The notes beneath the pieces are model-generated. The model was given only the letters and a program-made list of their open reading frames with translations. It made no database searches and had not been told where the DNA came from. A stretch of DNA of 31,299 bases from a virus. Each line of letters opens with the position of its first letter. Positions within the stretch are counted from its first letter, which is position 1. The stretch lies in the IMG/VR virus record IMGVR_UViG_3300036978_000083, positions 1 through 31,299 of that record; one strand, given 5' to 3'. The translations under genes were made by a program, and so were the position numbers. Of this stretch, positions 20,401 to 27,773 are shown in pieces.

Positions 20401-23400
20401 ATTATAGGTGTACGTTGGAATTTAGATTGAGTGTATTGAATAGTGGCGCTTACTACTGCCGTTTTACCGGTTAACTTGCACGTGATGTACGGTGCTATTT
20501 TATTACTTACTACTGGCATGTACAAATCAAACAAGCTCGCACCAAATCCACTATAAAATTGGTTAACCAAAATTGGAGTAGAGCTAAACTGAGTTGTTTT
20601 ATCTTTCCATAACATAGAGCTGTATTCTAAGCTTGCTACCCTTCCTGTAAAGTCGGTTACATTATAGTCATATTCAAGTATAGAAATGTATACCTTAACC
20701 ATCCATACCGTTTCAGTAGGCATCACTATAGAACCACCGCTAATACCATCTAACAATAGATTGATATTTGTAGGATTAGCATTTAAAGCACCTAACCCCA
20801 TAAGCTGAATAAAGCCATGCTGTGATCTACCTGGTATAGTTGTTCCGTAGTTGCTTGTTCCATCGTACCATGTACCACCTCCAAAGTGCACCCCTCTTAC
20901 ATCTGCCTCTGCCCATCTGCCCATTACAGTAGTACCCTCAAGATTAGGCCTAATAAAGTTACGATATCCTAAAGCTTGGCTGTAGTTATTGTTAGGTGAA
21001 ATACCATGACCTAAGCCACTAACTAAGATGCGCTCGTTGTTATTCTCAATGGATGCTCTATTGACATTGCCCATACCGGTAGCGCTCTTTTGATTACCAC
21101 TAGTGTTAGTGATATTGCTACCGCCTACGTTGTTAGGTGAGGTGATTATCCCGCCTGTGCCGTTAGTGCCTGTAGATGCAAAGCATTGGCCCTTCCCTGA
21201 ATTCCAAGTATAGCCATAAAACTCGCAGCACTCTTCTGATCCATTGCTAACATCTCCATCGTAATCTACAAAATCTACAGCTCCTGTAGTTGCGTTAATG
21301 GTAGATGGGGTGTATTGGCATAGCGCTCCGATGTCTAGCAAGCGCATGAGCTTGCACTTAGTTACTTGCTCCTCTGCCACTATGTAATCTGTTAGCTCTA
21401 TCACTCTCCACAAAGAATCCTTTACCCAAATCTTATCATTAAACTTTAACCCAAATACATCAGTTACGCCAAGCTGAAAATAAGCCTCCATTATCTTTTG
21501 CTCATCATCGTAAAGCTCGGCTATGTACTGCCTCCAGTATCTATCAAATAGCGTGTGTAATGGCATTACCTCTATTGGATGCGGAGGAATCTCCTGCCCA
21601 AAGTTTAGGTCATTAGTTCCTATTGCTGTTGGAACAGATCTGTAATGGCAAAGCAAAGGTATAACTGTAAAGGTTGCATCTTCCGCTATCTCATCGTATA
21701 CCATAACTACCGCATCTTCAGCTGCATCTCTTCGGTAAAGTATGCGAGGCCCTGGCTCCATAAACTCACCTGTTTCATTAAAGTATTTTGGGATAATGTA
21801 ATTAGTGTTAGGGATAAGGTCGCAGGGCGAAGCTCCAAATACCAATTCTACAGTGTAATCACTTGTGCTAAAGTCATTGCCTGCATCAGTTAACCTCAGC
21901 TCTCCATAAACTCTCTGCGCTCCGCTTTTATACTTGGCATTGATTAAATCACCTTGCTCTTTATAGCTCCACTTAAGTAGGCGCTTTCTGATGTCTGATG
22001 CTGGAGTAAGTGTGATGTCTTTAGATAGGTCTAGTTTACCCGTCCAATCGTAATCATTACCACTACCCAAATACTCTACCATTGGAATAATCTCAACAGC
22101 GTTAGGCATGTTAGCATCAGGAACTAAGACTGCATTAAACATCTTGAGAATGTCTCTTAAGAAATCCACCTGTTTCATCTCAGGTGCGTTGCTAGATATG
22201 TTAATAGGCTGAGCCTGTAGCTCTCCTGTTACCCATAAAGTCTTAAAATTAGAATCAGTATTAACATCTAGTGTAAGCTGGCTACCTGTATGGCCATAAA
22301 TATAAAGTCTAAACTCATCTCCTGCTAAAGTTGAAACAGTAGTGTTGCATACAGCGTGAATTAAGTCAGTAGAGAATACATCGTAAAAGCCTGTAGCTTG
22401 GTCAAAGCCATACGTTACATTGGTTAAGCCTTGCCCAAAATACATTGGGAAAACTGTCTCTATCCCTGCTCTTGTGCGAACTAAATTTATATCATAAGTG
22501 CTAACATCACTTGTGTTAACAGGAAGCTGAATATACAAATCAGCAGTAAATGTAATATCAAAATTTATTTGCGCTGTATACACGTTAGATGCAAAACTAT
22601 TAGATGGATCAAAACTCTCTACCCATCCTGTAAGCTGCTTTCGGTATAAGCTTGTGTTAGCTATTTGGTCTAGTGTGAAAGTCTGATCTGCTGTATAGTC
22701 AGCACTAAACTTAGCCTCATCTGCTGCAATATTTCCAAGTGTTAACGGATTAGTGATGTAAGGAATATACATTCTTACTAGCTCTTCATCCAAAGTAGTG
22801 CCTGTATAAGTAAAGCCTGCCTCTGTGATAATTTTATTAAGCAGCCATTTAGCCTGTAGCGCTAAGGTTAATTCACCGGTATAGATAGGATTAACTGAGC
22901 TAAATACTCTTCGGCTGCCTATAGCTGTATCCTCACTCCAATTCTGCCCCTTATCAGTTAGCGTGTAGCAGATAGCTCCATCAAATAAGCTACCATCGTT
23001 AATTAGATTTACATTCTCATAGCTATTCTCGTGAGCTAAATCAGTATAGTCTAATTCACTGATCAGCTTATCTCCAATGCTGCGAGCTAAATCTACTGTC
23101 TGTCCAAAGAAGGCTATAACAAATTCATGTACCTTATCCTGATGCGTAACTGCCTGCTTAAATTGTATGTGCCCTTCAGCTATTGGTAAAGTGTTTACTG
23201 ATAGCGTTGCATCAATCTTTCTAAGTACGTTAATCTGAGTAGTGTCATTGTTAAGTAAGCTTGGGCTGTATTGCTGCCCGAAAAAATCTACGTTATTCTG
23301 CGTTGCAGGTATTCTAAACTCACGTGAGAATGCTCCCCTGGTAGTAAACTCAGAAACGCTATTAAAGTTAGATGAGTAACTGATGCTCTCATTCTCGTAT

Positions 23401-23462
23401 AAGTCTACTACTATAGTAGCGCCATTGCTTGCCGTTACTGTTAAGATTACTTCTGCTCTCAT
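20397..23462 (-). CDS. Large distal-tail protein (tail hub/receptor-contact type), 1021 residues
   Basis: The N-terminal part (MRAEVILTVTASNGATIVVD, then FTTRGAFSREFRIPATQNNV) has the S-x-EF-x-IP-x-T-x-N motif I recognise in Bacteroidota phage tail proteins. The middle is strand-rich with aromatic motifs. After about residue 700 come a Gly/Asn/Ser/Thr-rich linker and a repeat-like SGLGHGISPNNNYSQALGYR, then NFIRPNLEGTTVMGRWAEAD and VRGVHFGGG, which recalls YadA-type head repeats. A beta-rich C-terminal domain follows. It could combine a hub-like N terminus with a host-contact C terminus. It lies directly before the tape-measure pair in transcription; the role is inferred. Confidence 0.75.
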   Translation of the reverse strand: MRAEVILTVTASNGATIVVDLYENESISYSSNFNSVSEFTTRGAFSREFRIPATQNNVDFFGQQYSPSLLNNDTTQINVLRKIDATLSVNTLPIAEGHIQFKQAVTHQDKVHEFVIAFFGQTVDLARSIGDKLISELDYTDLAHENSYENVNLINDGSLFDGAICYTLTDKGQNWSEDTAIGSRRVFSSVNPIYTGELTLALQAKWLLNKIITEAGFTYTGTTLDEELVRMYIPYITNPLTLGNIAADEAKFSADYTADQTFTLDQIANTSLYRKQLTGWVESFDPSNSFASNVYTAQINFDITFTADLYIQLPVNTSDVSTYDINLVRTRAGIETVFPMYFGQGLTNVTYGFDQATGFYDVFSTDLIHAVCNTTVSTLAGDEFRLYIYGHTGSQLTLDVNTDSNFKTLWVTGELQAQPINISSNAPEMKQVDFLRDILKMFNAVLVPDANMPNAVEIIPMVEYLGSGNDYDWTGKLDLSKDITLTPASDIRKRLLKWSYKEQGDLINAKYKSGAQRVYGELRLTDAGNDFSTSDYTVELVFGASPCDLIPNTNYIIPKYFNETGEFMEPGPRILYRRDAAEDAVVMVYDEIAEDATFTVIPLLCHYRSVPTAIGTNDLNFGQEIPPHPIEVMPLHTLFDRYWRQYIAELYDDEQKIMEAYFQLGVTDVFGLKFNDKIWVKDSLWRVIELTDYIVAEEQVTKCKLMRLLDIGALCQYTPSTINATTGAVDFVDYDGDVSNGSEECCEFYGYTWNSGKGQCFASTGTNGTGGIITSPNNVGGSNITNTSGNQKSATGMGNVNRASIENNNERILVSGLGHGISPNNNYSQALGYRNFIRPNLEGTTVMGRWAEADVRGVHFGGGTWYDGTSNYGTTIPGRSQHGFIQLMGLGALNANPTNINLLLDGISGGSIVMPTETVWMVKVYISILEYDYNVTDFTGRVASLEYSSMLWKDKTTQFSSTPILVNQFYSGFGASLFDLYMPVVSNKIAPYITCKLTGKTAVVSATIQYTQSKFQRTPII

Positions 23463-24748
23463 TATGCTGTATAATCGTTACTGAATTTTAACATCAATTC
23501 TAAATCGTTTTTAATGTAGCTACGTGATTTGATAGCTGTATAGTTATTGCTATCAATTACCACAGGAATAGCTGAGCCATCAGGATTAATGATATAAACA
23601 GATTCAGAGTAAATCAGATTCTTAAGATATTCGAATTGCCCTTCAGTTAAGAAGTCTGTTCTGATCCTTAGCATCTTCTCTACAAATGGATTACGCTCAG
23701 TCAAGCCTCTGTCGTATGTATTAAATCCAAAAGCGCTTTCAGCATCAGCAGTACCATAGTTACCTACTACCTTTCTGTAGCGCTTGCGCTCCACTGAGTA
23801 ACTTTCCTCAGATCGTTTAGTAAAGTTGAAATAATCCCATCCACCTCTGCTATTAGTCCAGCCTAATCTTATCTTATCAAATCTGCACTCCTCTGCTGCT
23901 TTAAATACAGCTATTGATCGTGCGACTGTTAAAGCTCCACTATTTTTAAAAGTAATTAAATAGTGATGCCACGCTGCATCTAATCCAAATATAGCATCTA
24001 TGTTAGCCGGTAATAATGGTAAGTGATTAATGTAACCCTCACTTATTAAGCAAGCTAACACATCGGTCTGCACTGGTGCTCCTGCTGCGTTGAACTGAAC
24101 TATCTGCACATCAAAGATGTCATTTCCTGTTAAGCTTGCACCATCATCCGCAGGAATAGTAAGCACTCCATAATCATCAGCAAAAGCTGTTATCCCTATC
24201 GTGTTAGCGCCTAAACTATATTCACTTAATACGTCATCCATTGCATAGGTGCTACGTACTAAATCACTCATGATGTAGCTTGTGGCTGAGTCTAATGCAA
24301 AGTAAGTAGATGGATCAGGATTAAACCCATCTGCAATTTGAAACGCTGCATTTATTAATGCCGCTGCTCCTGTTAATGGGTAAGCTGTAGCCTGCTTCTC
24401 AAATACACCAAGCACCTCATAGCCTTCATAGATGTTAGTAGCTACTATCATGATGTTGCGAGCTCTGTCATCATCTTGCACCGTTGTAGATGCAAATAAT
24501 GAAGGTACCGCATCTGAAGTGTTTACCCCTAAATCCATCTTCGAATAGACTACAGGATAAAGGTCAAACACTAACGCACCGTTCAGATTAGGCTGCACGT
24601 AAAAGGTATTTACTGCGCCTGCGTTAACGCTAACCTCTACTACATATCTAAAGCCAGGCTGCCCTATGTTAGAAGATGTAGCCACTACTATTAGTTTCTG
24701 CTTTAGCGCAGTATAAGAGTAGGGTTGTTGTTGTATTGTAATTGCCAT
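23462..24748 (-). CDS. Tail structural protein, 428 residues (possible distal tail protein)
   Basis: It starts MAITIQQQPYSYTALKQKLI and is strand-rich. The C-terminal half holds WTNSRGGWDYFNFTKRSEES, then ERKRYRKVVGNYG and FVEKMLRIRTDFLTEGQFEY, a pattern that I have seen in tail proteins of Bacteroidota phages. The end (DLELMLKFSNDYTA) resembles other tail proteins' closing strands. It overlaps both neighbours by one base, so the three tail genes are tightly coupled. Distal tail (Dit-like) function is a guess from position next to the hub-like gene. Confidence 0.7.
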   Translation of the reverse strand: MAITIQQQPYSYTALKQKLIVVATSSNIGQPGFRYVVEVSVNAGAVNTFYVQPNLNGALVFDLYPVVYSKMDLGVNTSDAVPSLFASTTVQDDDRARNIMIVATNIYEGYEVLGVFEKQATAYPLTGAAALINAAFQIADGFNPDPSTYFALDSATSYIMSDLVRSTYAMDDVLSEYSLGANTIGITAFADDYGVLTIPADDGASLTGNDIFDVQIVQFNAAGAPVQTDVLACLISEGYINHLPLLPANIDAIFGLDAAWHHYLITFKNSGALTVARSIAVFKAAEECRFDKIRLGWTNSRGGWDYFNFTKRSEESYSVERKRYRKVVGNYGTADAESAFGFNTYDRGLTERNPFVEKMLRIRTDFLTEGQFEYLKNLIYSESVYIINPDGSAIPVVIDSNNYTAIKSRSYIKNDLELMLKFSNDYTA

Positions 24749-25371
24749 TATGCAGGTTTAATATTAGTTAATTTTCTCGTTTGATTTAAGATATAAATGT
24801 TAACAGCCTCACCCATTGCAGCGTTAAGCTGTGGGCCGTATTCAGGTAAAGTTTCTAAGTAGGCATCTCTCCAATAGTACAGAGGAGCTATACCCTTCTT
24901 TTCAATACTCTTAGCCATCGCATTAGCTACCATCCTGCGCTGATCCTCATCTTTGTTTACTGCGCTCTTAGCAAACTTAGTCATCTTGCCAGTGTCTCCC
25001 ATTGCACGTAATCTAATCTTCTTAAGATTCATCCAGGTGAGTATAGCCTCTACCGGAGGCTTAGCTGCACTTGCTGCGAAGCGTGTATCTATTCCTTTGT
25101 AATTACTCTCTTTACCCTGTCTACCATACTCTACCCACTTGCCATAATCAGCTGATGAGTTGAATGAGATAGATGGAGTAGTACCGGTAACATCCATGTC
25201 ATAATATAGCGAAGCTGCGAGTGTACCTGTAGTATTAGCTTTGCGCTTCTTTCCGTATCTTGTTTGCTGGATACGAATGTTAGAGCGTGCACGATCAGTA
25301 ACGGTCTCACCGAAATCTAAGAGCACATCATACAGTGCTCCCTGTTCAAACAGCTCAGCTAAAATGCTCAT
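24748..25371 (-). CDS. HK97 gp10-like tail completion protein
   Basis: The 207 residues begin MSILAELFEQGALYDVLLDF and contain a SNIRIQQTRYGKKRKANTTG part, then a TLAASLYYDMD helix, SADYGKWVEYGRQGK and, at the end, PLYYWRDAYLETLPEYG. The YG-x-[WY]-VE-[YF]-G motif is the centre of HK97 gp10-type tail completion proteins. Such a protein closes the tail tube before it joins the head. It lies between the 65-residue gene and the 428-residue tail gene with a one-base overlap to the latter. The spacing to the portal/connector genes is unusually large. Confidence 0.75.
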   Translation of the reverse strand: MSILAELFEQGALYDVLLDFGETVTDRARSNIRIQQTRYGKKRKANTTGTLAASLYYDMDVTGTTPSISFNSSADYGKWVEYGRQGKESNYKGIDTRFAASAAKPPVEAILTWMNLKKIRLRAMGDTGKMTKFAKSAVNKDEDQRRMVANAMAKSIEKKGIAPLYYWRDAYLETLPEYGPQLNAAMGEAVNIYILNQTRKLTNIKPA

Positions 25372-25373
25372 AG

Positions 25374-25571
25374 TTATTCGCTCTGTTCGTTAGGCATCGT
25401 TTCTTCTGAGACTACAGGAGATTCGTCAAACCAATACCACCCATCTACTGGATATGTGTGTTCATCTTTATTCTCTCTTGTTAACTCATAGTCTGCCGAG
25501 AATACAAAGTTAGGAGCAAACATCCATTCTGCTACTTCATTTTGTTTGTAAAATCCTGATGTATCTTCCAT
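25374..25571 (-). CDS. Small acidic protein, 65 residues
   Basis: A small acidic, Trp-rich protein: MEDTSGFYKQNEVAEWMFAP, then NFVFSADYELTRENKDEHTY and YWFDESPVVSEETM. It has no membrane segment. It lies between the LRR protein and tail-completion genes with gaps of one and two bases. The aromatic strands followed by acidic residues suggest a small virion part or fibre chaperone, but no family is recognised. Confidence 0.6.
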   Translation of the reverse strand: MEDTSGFYKQNEVAEWMFAPNFVFSADYELTRENKDEHTYPVDGWYWFDESPVVSEETMPNEQSE

Positions 25572-25572
25572 A

Positions 25573-27771
25573 TTATCCTATTATTGTCCAACCTTTTGAT
25601 GTTATTATTAATCTATTTGCAGCAGTAAGACCTGCTGTTCCCGTTGCTGTTGTTATATTAATTGTTTTACCTATAACTGCTGGTTGAGCAGCCATATCAT
25701 TAAACAACTGTATTAAGTTAGCCGTAGACATATTAGTATTAGAAACATTTATTTGTGGAGATGATCCTGTCCATTGACCTGCTGACGTGTTTAATAATCT
25801 TACTGATTGAACATCTGTTCTTTGTGTAGATCCTTGACCATTAATTTGAAGATCTATTAGAGGGCATGAAAATGATATTGATAATAATCTAGAAAATGTA
25901 TTAGCCAATGCACTAACCAATGGTGTAGCAGTTAACGATCCTAACTTATCAAAATTATTTATAGTAGATAAATTAGAGCAGAATTGAAACATAACCTGTA
26001 CTGATGTCAATAAAGACATCTGATTTGTGGGGAATGTTATTGATTTCAAACTACTACAATTTTGAAATGCCGTTGAAAATGTAGTTACTGCAGAAGATAC
26101 AGTTGCTGGTAAAACAATAGTTTCTATTTTTCTACAATTAGCAAACATACCAAGAAAACTAGTACAAGCAGACATACTAGTAGGTAAGGTAACAGATACT
26201 AGAGAAGAGCATGCGCTAAACATTGTGTCAACATTTGTTACAGCGTTCATAGTTGAAGGAAATGTTACAGCTTCTAAATTAACACAGTTATTAAAGCATT
26301 GTGATAAAGTTGTGCAAGCGTTCATACTTGTGGGCATGTTTATCGTTTTCAATAAAGTACACTGTAAAAAAGTATTATTTAAATTAGTTAAACTATTTTG
26401 AACACCTGGAGACCAATTTAATGTCTTTAAAGAAACACAAGATTGAAATGTACTAGCTAAAGTAGTAAACAGATATGATGAGTTTATAGTTATACTTTCT
26501 AATGATCTACAATTTGAAAATACTGACGAAAAATTCACACCAGAAGAAGAAACATTAGAAGGTAAAGTAACATCAGTAAGATTTACACATCCAGAAAACA
26601 TAGCAGTCATGATAGTGCAAAAAGGCATGTCCGATTGAAAAACAACTCTTTTTAAATTTATACAACTACCAAACAAAGCACTTACACTAGTTGCACTAAA
26701 ATTTAAAGGCAAAACAATAGACTTTAAATTAGTATTGTTTGAAAAAACACTACTAAAAGTATATCTAGCATTTGAAGAACATGATGATGGAAAATATACG
26801 TTTTGAAGATTAGGGCAGCCAGCTATTCCCCCTTGAAAATTGACTGTTGTAGCACTTGCAAATGTTGGTAAACTTGTAAACCTAACCCATTCTATTGAAG
26901 TGCAATTATTAATGAAATTACTAAAATTTGTACAAGTATCAACAGATGGGAGTGTTACATTTTTTAAAGAATAGCAATTAGCAAAAACATTGGATAAATT
27001 AGTACAGCTATTAAGTGAAGTAGGAAAAGCAACAGATGTTAAAAAATAACAGTTGTAAAATGCCTGATTAAGAGAATTTATATTTATTGCATTTGAAGGT
27101 ATTACAACAGAACGTAAAGCATAACAGTTCATAAACGTCTGAGCAAATCCCGTTAAACTAGCAGCCGATGTAGGCATTACAACAACAGCAAGATTGAAAC
27201 ATTCTTGAAAAGTATATGACATGTCAGTCCATGTAATAACAGAAGGTAGTTTTGCATATTCTAAATAACTATAACTGCCTAAACCATTGCTGAAGCTATA
27301 GTAAGTTGCCATGCTTACTGTTTGAGTACCATCTCCATAATACATCTCTAAAACATAACAGGTAGTATATACACTACTACTATTAAGAGAAACTCGTACT
27401 GGAAGTATTCTACAGGCTGACAATACTGAAACACCTGTACCTGTAAAGTATATTCTAATTTTAAATGTTGTGTACCCTAAAGAGCAGGGAGTTCCTGTAC
27501 CTGGTGTATAAACATGTGTTGTATCAGTCTGAGTTGCTGCAGTAGTAAGAGTATCTGTTGTACCATCTCCCCAGTCAATAATTAAATTTTGAGATCCCGA
27601 TGTTCTACTAAATTGCGTTCTAATAGTGCATGAGGCATCATTTATATCAGACATTAAAAATTGAACTTCGTTTGCAGCATCTGTAATTACAGGCCAATCA
27701 ACAGGTCTTACATAAGGTGTAGGCTGAACTGTTCTACTAAAAAAATTCTGTACTGGTAAATTAAATGCCAT
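25573..27771 (-). CDS. BspA-type leucine-rich-repeat protein (putative host-contact protein)
   Basis: The 732 residues begin with MAFNLPVQNFFSRTVQPTPY and a PKD-like part holding LIIDWGDGTTDTL, then about 17 repeats of 24-25 residues with the core F-x-N-C-x-x-L-x-x-[VI]-x-[LF]-P. This is the BspA/LRR_5 pattern. The C terminus (LTAANRLIITSKGWTIIG) is typical of phage tail proteins. BspA repeats on bacterial surfaces bind host proteins; on a tail they could bind a receptor. The third codon position and overall composition are more A/T-rich than in the flanking genes, which suggests a recent import. It starts two bases after the fibre gene. Confidence 0.85.
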   Translation of the reverse strand: MAFNLPVQNFFSRTVQPTPYVRPVDWPVITDAANEVQFLMSDINDASCTIRTQFSRTSGSQNLIIDWGDGTTDTLTTAATQTDTTHVYTPGTGTPCSLGYTTFKIRIYFTGTGVSVLSACRILPVRVSLNSSSVYTTCYVLEMYYGDGTQTVSMATYYSFSNGLGSYSYLEYAKLPSVITWTDMSYTFQECFNLAVVVMPTSAASLTGFAQTFMNCYALRSVVIPSNAININSLNQAFYNCYFLTSVAFPTSLNSCTNLSNVFANCYSLKNVTLPSVDTCTNFSNFINNCTSIEWVRFTSLPTFASATTVNFQGGIAGCPNLQNVYFPSSCSSNARYTFSSVFSNNTNLKSIVLPLNFSATSVSALFGSCINLKRVVFQSDMPFCTIMTAMFSGCVNLTDVTLPSNVSSSGVNFSSVFSNCRSLESITINSSYLFTTLASTFQSCVSLKTLNWSPGVQNSLTNLNNTFLQCTLLKTINMPTSMNACTTLSQCFNNCVNLEAVTFPSTMNAVTNVDTMFSACSSLVSVTLPTSMSACTSFLGMFANCRKIETIVLPATVSSAVTTFSTAFQNCSSLKSITFPTNQMSLLTSVQVMFQFCSNLSTINNFDKLGSLTATPLVSALANTFSRLLSISFSCPLIDLQINGQGSTQRTDVQSVRLLNTSAGQWTGSSPQINVSNTNMSTANLIQLFNDMAAQPAVIGKTINITTATGTAGLTAANRLIITSKGWTIIG

Positions 27772-27773
27772 AG

